Assembly (NCBI RefSeq): GCF_946190275.1
Contig: NZ_CAMHZQ010000005.1
Span: 60,132 to 124,131 of the forward strand
Reading direction: 5' to 3'
Length of the DNA stretch: 64,000 bases
Source: Streptococcus mitis
Lineage (GTDB): Bacteria; Bacillota; Bacilli; Lactobacillales; Streptococcaceae
Shown here: one piece after another, positions 37,300 to 45,427 of the stretch
How positions within the stretch are numbered: position 1 is the first letter of the stretch
Layout of the letters: every line of letters begins with the position of its first letter
Translations under genes and position numbers: made by a program
Notes under the pieces: generated by a model
What the model was told of the DNA's origin: nothing
The model's database searches: none
The model's input: only the letters and a program-made list of their open reading frames with translations

Positions 37300-37356
37300 T
37301 TGCTATTGGTTTTACTTAGTAGTATACTAAGGTAGTAATCATTAAGAAGTGATTAC
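37300..37356 (+). promoter_or_regulatory. dpr promoter with two palindromes
   Basis: TTGCTA (37300-37305) and TATACT (37323-37328), 17 bp apart. A 17 bp palindrome (CTTAGTA, GTA, TACTAAG; 37315-37331) covers the -10. A second one (GTAATCA ... TGATTAC; 37335-37356) covers the predicted transcript start. Both look like repressor sites. Iron or redox control is plausible for dpr, but the regulator cannot be named. Confidence 0.6.
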
Positions 37357-37382
37357 AAATAATAATGAATGAGGTAAAAACA

Positions 37383-37901
37383 ATGGTAGAATTGAAAAAA
37401 GAAGCAGTAAAAGATGTAACATCATTAACAAAAGCAGCGCCAGTAGCATTGGCAAAAACAAAGGAAGTCTTGAACCAAGCAGTTGCTGATTTGTATGTAG
37501 CTCATGTGGCTTTGCACCAAGTGCACTGGTACATGCGTGGTCGTGGTTTCCTTGTATGGCATCCAAAAATGGATGAGTACATGGACAGCCTTGATGGCTA
37601 TCTTGACGAAATCAGCGAACGTTTGATTACACTTGGTGGCAGCCCATTCTCTACTTTGACAGAATTCCTTCAACATAGTGAAATCGAAGAAGAAGAAGGA
37701 GAATTCCGTAGTGTTGAAGAAAGCTTGGAACGTGTCCTAGATGTTTATCGTTATCTCATCACTCTGTTCCAAAAAGCTTTGGATGTTACTGATGAAGAAG
37801 GTGATGATGTGACAAACGATATCTTTGTTGGTGCTAAAGCTGAACTTGAGAAAACGGTTTGGATGCTTGCCGCAGAACTTGGACAAGCACCTGGTTTGTA
37901 A
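37383..37901 (+). CDS. dpr: Dps-like peroxide resistance ferritin Dpr
   Basis: 172 residues. The ferroxidase centre of Dps proteins is visible: HQVHWYMRG with two His, then [22 protein letters not shown] with the acidic ligands (about residues 45-80). Twelve subunits store iron and protect DNA from peroxide, important in catalase-negative streptococci. The start at 37383 has a GAGG site; the frame extends to 37365 without one. Confidence 0.93.
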   Translation: MVELKKEAVKDVTSLTKAAPVALAKTKEVLNQAVADLYVAHVALHQVHWYMRGRGFLVWHPKMDEYMDSLDGYLDEISERLITLGGSPFSTLTEFLQHSEIEEEEGEFRSVEESLERVLDVYRYLITLFQKALDVTDEEGDDVTNDIFVGAKAELEKTVWMLAAELGQAPGL

Positions 37902-37921
37902 GAAACAATAGCAACATATAT

Positions 37922-37953
37922 AAATCTGTAAGAAATTTCTTACAGATTTTTTC
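37922..37953 (+). terminator. Terminator of dpr
   Basis: Perfect inverted repeat (AAATCTGTAAG with CTTACAGATTT) followed by T residues. Confidence 0.88.
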
Positions 37954-38031
37954 TATCTTGTAAGCTATTCCAAACCAGTCTTTTTTTGAGTTTTTTGATA
38001 AAATAGTACTATCAGTGAAAAGGATGGAAGC

Positions 38032-38538
38032 ATGACTAAGAAAATCGTAGCTATTTGGGCCCAGGATGAAGAGGGTGTGATTGGTAAGGACAATCGTCTG
38101 CCTTGGTATTTGCCAGCAGAACTGCAACACTTTAAAGAAACAACTCTGAATCATGCTATCTTGATGGGGCGCGTGACCTTTGATGGGATGGGGCGTCGCT
38201 TGCTTCCAAAACGGGAGACCTTGATTTTGACACGTAACCCGGAAGAAAAGATAGATGGGGTTACTACTTTTCAGGATGTCCAGTCTGTTCTCGACTGGTA
38301 TCAGGGGCAAGACAAGAATCTCTATATTCTCGGTGGCAGACAAATTTTTCAGGCTTTTGAGCCCTACCTTGACGAAGTGATTGTGACTCACATTCATGCT
38401 CGTGTGGAGGGAGATACCTATTTTCCTGAGGAGTTTGACTTGTCTCTTTTTGAGACGGTTTCAAGCAAATCCTATACCAAAGATGACAAAAATCCTTATG
38501 ATTTTACCATCCAATACCGCAAGAGAAAGGAAGTCTAA
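38032..38538 (+). CDS. folA: Dihydrofolate reductase, Leu at position 100
   Basis: 168 residues. DHFR motifs are complete ([42 protein letters not shown]). It reduces dihydrofolate with NADPH and is the trimethoprim target. Residue 100, in NLYIL, is Leu (codon CTC at 38329-38331). Sensitive pneumococci have Ile here, and Ile100Leu is the established trimethoprim-resistance change. Residue 26 is Tyr where I recall His in pneumococcus. A small membrane protein gene overlaps its stop and clpX follows. Confidence 0.93.
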   Translation: MTKKIVAIWAQDEEGVIGKDNRLPWYLPAELQHFKETTLNHAILMGRVTFDGMGRRLLPKRETLILTRNPEEKIDGVTTFQDVQSVLDWYQGQDKNLYILGGRQIFQAFEPYLDEVIVTHIHARVEGDTYFPEEFDLSLFETVSSKSYTKDDKNPYDFTIQYRKRKEV

Positions 38539-38708
38539 TGGAACGTAGTATATTTGGTTTTTTCACAGCCATGCTGTGTTTGGTCTGCTTGCTTGCAGGG
38601 GCACAGGCTTTTCGTAAAAAGCGTTATGGACTTTCTGTCCTGCTCTGGTTAAATGCCTTTACCAATTTGGTCAATAGTATCCATGCTTTTTACATGACCT
38701 TATTTTAG
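38538..38708 (+). CDS. Small hydrophobic membrane protein
   Basis: 56 residues, beginning [10 protein letters not shown]; its ATG shares one base with the folA stop codon. Two hydrophobic segments (about residues 5-24 and 33-56) with a KKR turn between them predict a helical hairpin in the membrane. No domain recognised. The tight overlap with folA and the short gap to clpX suggest a real, co-transcribed gene. Confidence 0.7.
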   Translation: MERSIFGFFTAMLCLVCLLAGAQAFRKKRYGLSVLLWLNAFTNLVNSIHAFYMTLF

Positions 38709-38744
38709 ATAGAATGACAGTATAGAATAGAACGGAAGGAAATC

Positions 38745-39977
38745 ATGCCTACAACTAGGAATAATGATATGATGGTTTATTGCTCATTTTGTGGCAAAAG
38801 CCAAGAAGAAGTACAAAAAATAATTGCTGGGAACAACGCCTTTATCTGTAATGAATGTGTGGAGTTAGCCCAGGAAATCATTCGGGAAGAGTTGGCTGAG
38901 GAAGTATTGGCAGACTTGTCTGAGGTACCAAAACCAATCGAACTCCTCCATATCTTGAACCACTATGTAATCGGTCAAGATCGTGCCAAACGTGCTTTAG
39001 CAGTAGCAGTATACAACCACTACAAACGCATCAATTTCCACGATACGCGTGAAGAGTCAGAAGATGTGGATTTGCAGAAGTCAAACATCTTGATGATTGG
39101 CCCAACTGGTTCAGGGAAAACTTTCCTTGCCCAGACCTTGGCTAAGAGCTTGAATGTACCTTTTGCAATTGCGGATGCGACAGCTCTTACGGAGGCTGGT
39201 TATGTAGGTGAGGATGTGGAAAATATCCTCCTCAAACTCTTGCAGGCTGCTGACTTTAACATTGAACGTGCAGAGCGTGGCATTATCTACGTGGATGAAA
39301 TTGACAAGATTGCTAAGAAGAGCGAGAACGTGTCTATCACACGTGATGTTTCTGGGGAAGGTGTACAACAAGCCCTTCTCAAGATTATCGAGGGAACAGT
39401 TGCAAGCGTGCCGCCTCAAGGTGGACGTAAACATCCACAACAAGAGATGATTCAAGTGGATACTAAAAATATCCTCTTCATCGTGGGTGGTGCCTTTGAT
39501 GGTATTGAAGAAATCGTCAAACAACGTCTGGGTGAAAAAGTCATCGGATTTGGTCAAAACAATAAGGCGATTGACGAAAACAGCTCTTACATGCAAGAAA
39601 TTATCGCAGAAGATATTCAAAAATTTGGTATTATCCCTGAGTTGATTGGACGCTTGCCAGTCTTTGCAGCTCTTGAGCAATTGACTGTTGATGACTTGGT
39701 TCGTATTTTGAAAGAGCCAAGAAATGCCTTGGTCAAACAGTACCAAACCTTGCTATCTTATGATGATGTCGAGTTGGAATTTGACGACGAAGCTCTTCAA
39801 GAGATTGCCAATAAGGCCATCGAACGCAAAACGGGTGCGCGTGGTCTTCGCTCAATTATTGAAGAAACCATGCTAGATGTCATGTTTGAAGTACCGAGTC
39901 AGGAAAATGTGAAATTGGTTCGTATCACAAAAGAAGCTGTCGATGGAACGGATAAACCGATTCTAGAAACAGCCTAG
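38745..39977 (+). CDS. clpX: ATP-dependent protease ATPase subunit ClpX
   Basis: 410 residues. The N-terminal zinc finger (CSFCGK and CNEC, residues about 13-41) recruits substrates. Walker A GPTGSGKT (near 118-125) and Walker [11 protein letters not shown] follow, and the [10 protein letters not shown] sensor 2 motif is near 365. It unfolds proteins for ClpP. engB follows 8 bases later. No CtsR box is seen upstream. Confidence 0.96.
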   Translation: MPTTRNNDMMVYCSFCGKSQEEVQKIIAGNNAFICNECVELAQEIIREELAEEVLADLSEVPKPIELLHILNHYVIGQDRAKRALAVAVYNHYKRINFHDTREESEDVDLQKSNILMIGPTGSGKTFLAQTLAKSLNVPFAIADATALTEAGYVGEDVENILLKLLQAADFNIERAERGIIYVDEIDKIAKKSENVSITRDVSGEGVQQALLKIIEGTVASVPPQGGRKHPQQEMIQVDTKNILFIVGGAFDGIEEIVKQRLGEKVIGFGQNNKAIDENSSYMQEIIAEDIQKFGIIPELIGRLPVFAALEQLTVDDLVRILKEPRNALVKQYQTLLSYDDVELEFDDEALQEIANKAIERKTGARGLRSIIEETMLDVMFEVPSQENVKLVRITKEAVDGTDKPILETA

Positions 39978-39985
39978 AGGTGACT

Positions 39986-40573
39986 ATGGAACTTAATACA
40001 CACAATGCTGAAATCTTGCTCAGTGCAGCTAATAAATCCCACTATCCGCAGGATGACCTGCCAGAGATTGCCCTTGCAGGGCGTTCAAATGTTGGTAAAT
40101 CCAGCTTTATCAATACCATGCTGAACCGTAAGAATCTGGCCCGAACATCAGGTAAACCTGGTAAAACCCAGCTTCTCAACTTCTTTAATATCGATGATAA
40201 GATGCGCTTTGTGGATGTGCCTGGTTATGGCTATGCCCGTGTTTCTAAAAAGGAACGTGAAAAGTGGGGGCGCATGATTGAGGAATATCTGACAACCAGG
40301 GAAAATCTCCGTGCGGTTGTTAGTTTGGTGGATCTCCGCCACGACCCGTCAGCAGATGATGTGCAGATGTACGAATTTCTCAAGTATTATGAGATTCCGG
40401 TTATCATTGTGGCGACCAAGGCGGACAAGATTCCTCGTGGTAAATGGAACAAGCACGAATCAGCAATCAAAAAGAAATTAAACTTTGACCCAAGTGACGA
40501 CTTCATCCTCTTTTCATCTGTCAGCAAGGCAGGGATGGATGAGGCTTGGGATGCAATCTTAGAAAAATTGTGA
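39986..40573 (+). CDS. engB: Ribosome biogenesis GTP-binding protein EngB/YsxC
   Basis: 195 residues. G1 [10 protein letters not shown]3 DVPGYG, and G4 (TKAD, near 145) are in place. It is a GTPase needed for assembly of the large ribosomal subunit. The ATG at 39986 has an AGAGGTG site; a GTG at 39980 is in frame but inside that site. It follows clpX as in other Firmicutes. Confidence 0.94.
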   Translation: MELNTHNAEILLSAANKSHYPQDDLPEIALAGRSNVGKSSFINTMLNRKNLARTSGKPGKTQLLNFFNIDDKMRFVDVPGYGYARVSKKEREKWGRMIEEYLTTRENLRAVVSLVDLRHDPSADDVQMYEFLKYYEIPVIIVATKADKIPRGKWNKHESAIKKKLNFDPSDDFILFSSVSKAGMDEAWDAILEKL

Positions 40574-40583
40574 GGAAAAGAAA

Positions 40584-40964
40584 ATGGCAAAAACAATTCA
40601 CACAGACAAAGCTCCAAAGGCTATCGGACCATATGTTCAAGGAAAAATCGTTGGCAACCTTTTGTTTGCTAGTGGTCAAGTTCCCCTATCTCCTGAAACT
40701 GGGGAAATCGTAGGAGAGACTATCCAAGAACAGACAGAACAAGTCTTGAAAAACATTGGTGCTATTTTGGCAGAAGCAGGAACAGACTTTGACCATGTTG
40801 TCAAAACAACTTGTTTCTTGAGCGATATGAACGACTTTGTTCCTTTTAACGAGGTTTACCAAACGGCCTTTAAAGAGGAATTTCCAGCTCGTTCAGCAGT
40901 AGAGGTAGCTCGTCTTCCTCGTGATGTAAAAGTCGAAATCGAAGTCATCGCAGAGATTGGATAA
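40584..40964 (+). CDS. ridA: RidA family enamine/imine deaminase
   Basis: 126 residues. Hallmarks are KAIGPYVQG near the start, the ASGQVPLSPETG motif and the C-terminal R-S-A-V-E-V-A-R-L-P stretch holding the catalytic Arg. It clears reactive enamines from PLP enzymes. It starts 10 bases after engB and is followed by a terminator. Confidence 0.93.
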   Translation: MAKTIHTDKAPKAIGPYVQGKIVGNLLFASGQVPLSPETGEIVGETIQEQTEQVLKNIGAILAEAGTDFDHVVKTTCFLSDMNDFVPFNEVYQTAFKEEFPARSAVEVARLPRDVKVEIEVIAEIG

Positions 40965-40971
40965 GCTAGTT

Positions 40972-41000
40972 GAAGTTTGGTTCTGCCAAACTTCTTTTGA
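40972..41000 (+). terminator. Terminator of ridA
   Basis: Perfect 9 bp stem (GAAGTTTGG with CCAAACTTC), 5-base loop, TTTT. Confidence 0.8.
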
Positions 41001-41015
41001 TATAAGGAGAAAAAG

Positions 41016-41906
41016 ATGACAAAGAAACAACTTCACTTGGTGATTGTGACAGGAATGAGTGGTGCGGGAAAAACTGTAGCCATTCAGTCCTTCGAGGATC
41101 TAGGTTATTTTACCATTGATAATATGCCACCAGCTCTCTTGCCTAAGTTTTTGCAGTTGGTGGAAACAAAGGAAGACGACCATAAGTTGGCCTTGGTAGT
41201 AGATATGCGTAGCCGTTCTTTCTTTTCAGAAATTCAAACTGTTTTGGATGGGTTGGAAAATAAGGAAGAACTGGACTTTAAAATTCTATTTTTGGATGCA
41301 GCTGATAAGGAATTGGTCGCTCGTTACAAGGAAACCAGACGGAGTCACCCACTAGCTGCAGATGGACGGATTTTGGATGGAATCAAGCTGGAACGTGAGC
41401 TCTTGGCACCTTTGAAAAATATGAGTCAAAATGTGGTGGATACGACTGAACTCACTCCACGTGAGTTGCGTAAAACCATTGCAGAGCAGTTTTCGGATCA
41501 GGAACAAGCCCAGTCTTTCCGTATCGAAGTTATGTCTTTCGGGTTTAAATATGGAATCCCAATTGATGCGGACCTAGTCTTTGATGTCCGATTCTTGCCA
41601 AATCCCTACTATCTACCAGAACTTCGAAACCAAACGGGTGTGGATGAACCAGTTTATGACTATGTCATGAACCATCCTGAGTCAGAAGATTTTTATCAAC
41701 ATTTGTTGGCCTTGATTGAGCCGATTTTGCCAAGTTACCAAAAGGAAGGGAAGTCTGTTTTGACCATTGCCATGGGTTGTACGGGTGGACAACACCGTAG
41801 CGTGGCCTTTGCTAAACGCTTGGCGCAGGACTTATCCAAGAATTGGCCTGTCAATGAAGGGCATCGAGACAAAGACCGAAGAAAGGAAACGGTAAACCGT
41901 TCATGA
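41016..41906 (+). CDS. rapZ: RNase adapter / nucleotide-binding protein RapZ (YvcJ)
   Basis: 296 residues. Walker A GMSGAGKT (about 13-20) and the C-terminal signature [11 protein letters not shown] are typical. In Firmicutes the YvcJ protein hydrolyses nucleotides and its disruption lowers competence in Bacillus; the RNA-adapter role is known from enterobacteria. It forms a conserved cluster with yvcK and whiA, joined by ATGA overlaps. Confidence 0.93.
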   Translation: MTKKQLHLVIVTGMSGAGKTVAIQSFEDLGYFTIDNMPPALLPKFLQLVETKEDDHKLALVVDMRSRSFFSEIQTVLDGLENKEELDFKILFLDAADKELVARYKETRRSHPLAADGRILDGIKLERELLAPLKNMSQNVVDTTELTPRELRKTIAEQFSDQEQAQSFRIEVMSFGFKYGIPIDADLVFDVRFLPNPYYLPELRNQTGVDEPVYDYVMNHPESEDFYQHLLALIEPILPSYQKEGKSVLTIAMGCTGGQHRSVAFAKRLAQDLSKNWPVNEGHRDKDRRKETVNRS

Positions 41907-42880
41907 GAAAACCAAAGATAACGGTGATTGGTGGAGGGACTGGGATCCCCGTCATTCTTAAAAGTCTGCGGGAAAAAGATGTGGAAATCGCAGCTATCGT
42001 AACGGTGGCAGATGATGGTGGTTCATCAGGTGAACTCCGAAAAAATATGCAGCAATTGACACCGCCAGGCGATCTTCGCAATGTCCTTGTGGCTATGTCG
42101 GATATGCCTAAGTTTTATGAGAAAGTCTTTCAGTATCGCTTTTCTGAAGATGCTGGAGCCTTTGCTGGCCATCCATTGGGCAATCTCATTATTGCGGGTC
42201 TGTCAGAAATGCAGGGTTCGACCTACAATGCTATGCAGTTGCTGAGTAAATTTTTCCACACAACTGGGAAGATTTATCCTTCCAGTGACCATCCTTTGAC
42301 CCTGCACGCAGTCTTTCAGGATGGGACAGAGGTGGCTGGAGAGAGCCATATTGCAGACCATCCGGGCATGATTGACCATGTCTATGTGACCAATACCCTC
42401 AACGATGATACACCTCTGGCTAGCCGTCGAGTAGTGCAGACCATTCTTGAAAGTGACATGATTGTCCTAGGGCCAGGTTCCCTCTTTACCTCGATTTTGC
42501 CCAATATCGTGATTAAAGAAATCGGCCAGGCTCTTTTGGAAACCAAGGCAGAAATCGCTTATGTCTGCAATATTATGACCCAACGTGGGGAGACGGAACA
42601 TTTTACAGATAGCGACCACGTGGAAGTCTTGCATCGTCACCTTGGCCGACCTTTTATCGATACGGTCTTGGTGAATATCGAAAAAGTTCCTCAGGAATAT
42701 ATGAATTCCAACCGGTTTGATGAATACTTGGTACAGGTGGAGCATGATTTTGCTGGTCTTTGTAAGCGAGTTCCGCGTGTGATTTCATCCAACTTCCTTC
42801 GTCTGGAAAATGGGGGTGCCTTCCACGATGGGGATTTGATTGTGGACGAGTTGATGCGGATTATACAGGTGAGAAAATGA
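41903..42880 (+). CDS. yvcK: Gluconeogenesis factor YvcK family protein
   Basis: 325 residues. It is a CofD-like fold with [14 protein letters not shown] at the N-terminus and the [12 protein letters not shown] motif (about 35-46). In Bacillus the protein binds UDP-sugars and affects cell shape. It overlaps rapZ and whiA by 4 bases each. Confidence 0.93.
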   Translation: MRKPKITVIGGGTGIPVILKSLREKDVEIAAIVTVADDGGSSGELRKNMQQLTPPGDLRNVLVAMSDMPKFYEKVFQYRFSEDAGAFAGHPLGNLIIAGLSEMQGSTYNAMQLLSKFFHTTGKIYPSSDHPLTLHAVFQDGTEVAGESHIADHPGMIDHVYVTNTLNDDTPLASRRVVQTILESDMIVLGPGSLFTSILPNIVIKEIGQALLETKAEIAYVCNIMTQRGETEHFTDSDHVEVLHRHLGRPFIDTVLVNIEKVPQEYMNSNRFDEYLVQVEHDFAGLCKRVPRVISSNFLRLENGGAFHDGDLIVDELMRIIQVRK

Positions 42881-43788
42881 GTTTCACAGTAGCAGTAAAA
42901 GAAGAAATCTTAGGTCAACACCATCTGAGCCGGCATGAATTATCTGCCATTATCAAGATGTCTGGCAGTATCGGTCTCTCGACTTCGGGTTTGACCTTGT
43001 CAGTTGTGACAGAAAATGCCAAACTGGCTCGTCACCTCTATGAGTCTTTTCTCCATTTCTACGAAATCAAATCGGAAATTCGACATCACCAAAGAAGTAA
43101 TCTTCGTAAGAATCGGGTCTATACCGTTTTTACAGATGAAAAAGTGCAGGACTTGTTGAGTGATTTGCACTTGGCAGACTCCTTTTTTGGTCTGGAAACA
43201 GGTATTGATGAGGAGATTTTATCAGACGAGGAAGCCGGTCGTGCTTATCTTTGTGGCGCTTTCTTGGCAAATGGAAGCATTCGTGACCCTGAGTCAGGTA
43301 AGTACCAGTTGGAAATCAGTTCTGTCTATTTGGATCACGCGCAAGGGATTGCCTCACTTCTCCAGCAATTTTTACTGGATGCCAAGGTGCTTGAACGTAA
43401 GAAGGGGGCTGTGACCTACCTCCAGCGAGCTGAAGACATTATGGACTTTTTGATAGTAATCGGAGCCATGCAGGCGCGTGATGATTTTGAGCGGGTTAAG
43501 ATTTTGCGAGAAACCCGTAACGACCTCAATCGGGCCAATAATGCCGAGACAGCTAATATTGCTCGGACAGTTTCTGCCAGCATGAAGACCATCAACAATA
43601 TCAGCAAAATCAAAGATATCATGGGCTTAGAAAACCTGCCAGTGGATTTGCAGGAAGTGGCGCAGTTGCGGATTCAGCACCCAGACTACTCTATCCAGCA
43701 GTTAGCAGATAGCCTCAGCACCCCTCTGACCAAAAGTGGTGTCAATCACAGACTCAGAAAAATCAATAAGATAGCCGATGAGTTATAA
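42877..43788 (+). CDS. whiA: DNA-binding protein WhiA
   Basis: 303 residues. Two LAGLIDADG-like halves lacking nuclease residues ([12 protein letters not shown] near 127) precede a C-terminal helix-turn-helix ([25 protein letters not shown]). It influences chromosome segregation and division in Firmicutes. Last gene of the rapZ-yvcK-whiA cluster. No terminator is seen directly after it. Confidence 0.94.
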   Translation: MSFTVAVKEEILGQHHLSRHELSAIIKMSGSIGLSTSGLTLSVVTENAKLARHLYESFLHFYEIKSEIRHHQRSNLRKNRVYTVFTDEKVQDLLSDLHLADSFFGLETGIDEEILSDEEAGRAYLCGAFLANGSIRDPESGKYQLEISSVYLDHAQGIASLLQQFLLDAKVLERKKGAVTYLQRAEDIMDFLIVIGAMQARDDFERVKILRETRNDLNRANNAETANIARTVSASMKTINNISKIKDIMGLENLPVDLQEVAQLRIQHPDYSIQQLADSLSTPLTKSGVNHRLRKINKIADEL

Positions 43789-43808
43789 AGATATAAAACA
43801 CCTCTTTC

Positions 43809-43917
43809 TTGACAATTGAACAGAACATGTGAGATAATAAATAAGAATTGAGAAGTTCTAGCATTTTAGTGCTAAAACAGAAATCCCCTCGGTACTGCAA
43901 TACCAAGGGGATTTTTT
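43809..43917 (+). ncRNA. Antitoxin RNA of the Fst-type module (RNA II)
   Basis: A promoter (TTGACA 43809-43814, GATAAT 43833-43838, 18 bp apart) should start an RNA of about 70 bases near 43845, ending at the terminator at 43881-43917. It contains TTGAGAAGTTCTAGCAT, which can pair with the toxin start-codon region, and TTTAGTGCTA, which can pair with the toxin 5' leader. The convergent layout matches known par/Fst systems. Confidence 0.75.
43881..43917. terminator. Shared bidirectional terminator of toxin and antitoxin RNAs
   Basis: AAATCCCC pairs with GGGGATTT and GGTA with TACC. T runs follow on both strands. In Fst systems both RNAs end at one such terminator and overlap there. Confidence 0.85.
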
Positions 43918-43945
43918 CTGGGTTAGATAGCACTAACCAGGAAAG

Positions 43946-44041
43946 TTACTTGTCGAAGTGATCGTCTAACCAACGAGTCACCATCCATGAGATGATACTC
44001 TCGATGACTGCGATAAGTACTATTTTGAGAAGTTCTGGCAT
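43946..44041 (-). CDS. Fst-family type I toxin
   Basis: 31 residues: MPELLKIVLIAVIESIIS, then WMVTRWLDDHFDK. A short N-terminus, one membrane helix, W-x-x-x-R-W and a charged tail are the pattern of Fst/Ldr-like toxins, which damage the membrane when overproduced. The start has an AAGGAGG site that is itself paired: CTCCTT and AAGGAG (44052-44067) form a stem around GGAA. A sequestered ribosome site is known for fst of pAD1. This is too short for most gene finders. Confidence 0.85.
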   Translation of the reverse strand: MPELLKIVLIAVIESIISWMVTRWLDDHFDK

Positions 44042-44105
44042 CTGTAATACCTCCTTTTCCAAGGAGTATCGTTAGTGCCATCGTTATGATATCACATGCT
44101 CTATC
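44042..44105 (-). promoter_or_regulatory. Toxin RNA promoter and leader (RNA I)
   Basis: On the minus strand an extended -10 (TGATATCAT) precedes a leader of about 45 bases. The leader holds TGGCACTAAC, partly complementary to the antitoxin RNA, and the ribosome-site hairpin. No good -35 is seen. Confidence 0.5.
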
Positions 44106-44195
44106 AATTTGATAGGACATTTTTGCTTTTTGAAAAAGAAGGGGAAAGGCAAAAAGCAATGTCATTAAGTTAAGAAATTTAGCTCTTTAAAATCA

Positions 44196-44269
44196 AAAAC
44201 GCATAATATCAGATATTGAAAACCGTGATACTATGCGTTTTATTGTGAGAAAATTTATTTCATTTTCTC
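44196..44269. terminator. Hairpins after the secreted-protein gene
   Basis: AAAACGCATA pairs with TATGCGTTTT (44196-44241) over a long partly paired loop. GAGAAAAT pairs with ATTTTCTC (44247-44269). They lie downstream of the minus-strand gene ending at 44303 and probably end its transcript, although the T tails are modest. Confidence 0.5.
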
Positions 44270-44302
44270 CTGAAATTGAGTTTTTACCCAGTCTCTAATG
44301 AG

Positions 44303-44878
44303 TTATTTCCAAGTGACCAGTTCGCTCCAAACGCTAACATTCGATATAGTAGAGGTTTCACCAGCTGGAACCCATTTGTTGGTGCCTAAGTATCTAACTT
44401 CTAGTTTACGAACGTTTACTGTGTAAGATGCTTTTAGTCTAATATAACCATAAGTGTAGGGTGGTACGTTATGGGAGACTGAGTGATTTAAACTAAGTCC
44501 AGCTCCAGACTCCGGAGCAGAAAAGCTAACACCTGCACCTACAGTCAGAGTAGCTCCAGCTTTTCCACCATAGGCAGTTGAACTTACAGGACCTGATGTG
44601 GTGCTTTTCTTGTAAGAGTGAGAGTATTTAGTTCTATAGTCTGCAACACCAGTTGCATTAGAACGAGTCTGATACGTAGATTTAGACTCTAAATAGGCGT
44701 CTCTAAGTTCAGTTGTATAAAATGACAATAACTCTCCTGTGTTGATATCTTTTACAATACGATTAGATACAATTTCATAATTTGTACCAGGATAGACATC
44801 AGCAAAAACCGTAGATGTTGTGACTAAGAATAATAGACTTGATAGTAGAGAGAAAAACAATAGTTTCAGTTTAATCAT
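44303..44878 (-). CDS. Secreted protein of unknown function, beta-rich
   Basis: 191 residues. A clear signal peptide (cleavage after VFA, residue 26) gives a mature protein of about 165 residues. The middle (about 85-150) is Ser/Thr/Gly-rich with alternating polar and nonpolar residues (AGATLTVGAGVSFSA, then HSVSHNVPPYTYGYIRLKA). That pattern recalls insertion strands of aerolysin/ETX-MTX2-like pore formers, but the match is only by eye. No Cys, no wall anchor. It shares a transcript with the small membrane protein upstream. A bacteriocin, toxin or adhesin is possible; I do not recognise a family. Confidence 0.75.
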   Translation of the reverse strand: MIKLKLLFFSLLSSLLFLVTTSTVFADVYPGTNYEIVSNRIVKDINTGELLSFYTTELRDAYLESKSTYQTRSNATGVADYRTKYSHSYKKSTTSGPVSSTAYGGKAGATLTVGAGVSFSAPESGAGLSLNHSVSHNVPPYTYGYIRLKASYTVNVRKLEVRYLGTNKWVPAGETSTISNVSVWSELVTWK

Positions 44879-44908
44879 AACAAATTTCCTTTCTTCATGA
44901 GTAAAAGA

Positions 44909-45124
44909 TTATTTTTTCAATCCTTTGAAAGTTATAATGCAACCCGAAATAATACTGAGAGTTCCTACAGGTCTCCAATATAGTTGCCAAAAGAATAAAT
45001 TTATTCTTTCTTTCAGTGTTGCATAGGGTTCGGCATAATAGGGGTTGATGTGAAATAATAAAAAACCAAAACATAAAACTATGATTCCAGTTAAGAATAA
45101 AATGTCCTTATTTACTTTCCTCAT
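44909..45124 (-). CDS. Small membrane protein, possible partner of the secreted protein
   Basis: 71 residues with two predicted membrane helices (about 8-25 and 50-67) and a polar loop between them. It ends in FKGLKK. An AGGAGG site precedes the ATG. It lies 30 bases upstream of the secreted-protein gene on the same strand, so the two are probably an operon; an immunity or export-related role is a guess. Not recognised. Confidence 0.7.
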   Translation of the reverse strand: MRKVNKDILFLTGIIVLCFGFLLFHINPYYAEPYATLKERINLFFWQLYWRPVGTLSIISGCIITFKGLKK

Positions 45125-45144
45125 AAAACCTCCTTTTATTTTAT

Positions 45145-45192
45145 TTAAAGCGCTTTCTATTATTAGTATACGTCAAAAAAAGAAAAAAACAA
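45145..45192 (-). promoter_or_regulatory. Promoter region with a perfect cre site
   Basis: Minus-strand AGAAAGCGCTTTAA (45145-45158) matches all 14 positions of WGWAARCGYTWWMA. It lies just downstream of a possible -10 (TATACT, 45165-45170) with a weak TTG-type -35. CcpA bound there would block transcription of the two-gene unit (inference). Confidence 0.65.
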
Positions 45193-45218
45193 GTCTATTT
45201 ATTTATTTTTTTATATGG

Positions 45219-45427
45219 TATAATAGAATAGTTGGAGAGTTTTTATATAGCTTTAAAAGGCTGATATGAATACTTTGTATAATCTAATGATTCTTCAAAA
45301 AATTTCTTATTCAAACAAGAGCAAAGAGAAGGTGGGCTGCATATCAGAAGTTAGATGTATTTCTGTCTAACTTTTGAGGTGTAGTTCATTTTAAAACCAC
45401 GAATCCTATGTGACTCGTGGTTCTTTT
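45219..45427 (+). ncRNA. Probable structured small RNA
   Basis: TGGTATAAT (hexamer 45219-45224) starts an RNA near 45231 that ends at the terminator at 45395-45427, about 195 bases, with no credible reading frame. CTGATATG and CATATCAG pair across about 75 bases. AAGTTAGA pairs with TCTAACTT (about 45352-45378). I cannot assign it to a known class. Confidence 0.55.
45395..45427. terminator. Bidirectional terminator between the small RNA and fnr
   Basis: AACCACGA pairs with TCGTGGTT. T6 follows on the plus strand and a TTTTAAAA tract on the minus strand, serving the small RNA and the reductase gene. Confidence 0.8.

Noticed and set aside
39111..39746. 211-codon minus-strand frame inside clpX
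   Set aside because: It is fully covered by the conserved ClpX AAA+ domain and has no start signals.
43923..44165. 80-codon minus-strand frame over the toxin gene
   Set aside because: It lies in a different frame from the Fst-type toxin and lacks a ribosome site; the 31-codon toxin frame has both the family pattern and AAGGAGG.
45231..45394. T-box leader, because of an AAGGTGG stretch
   Set aside because: The downstream gene is on the opposite strand and the full T-box core (GGTGGNACCGCG) is absent.
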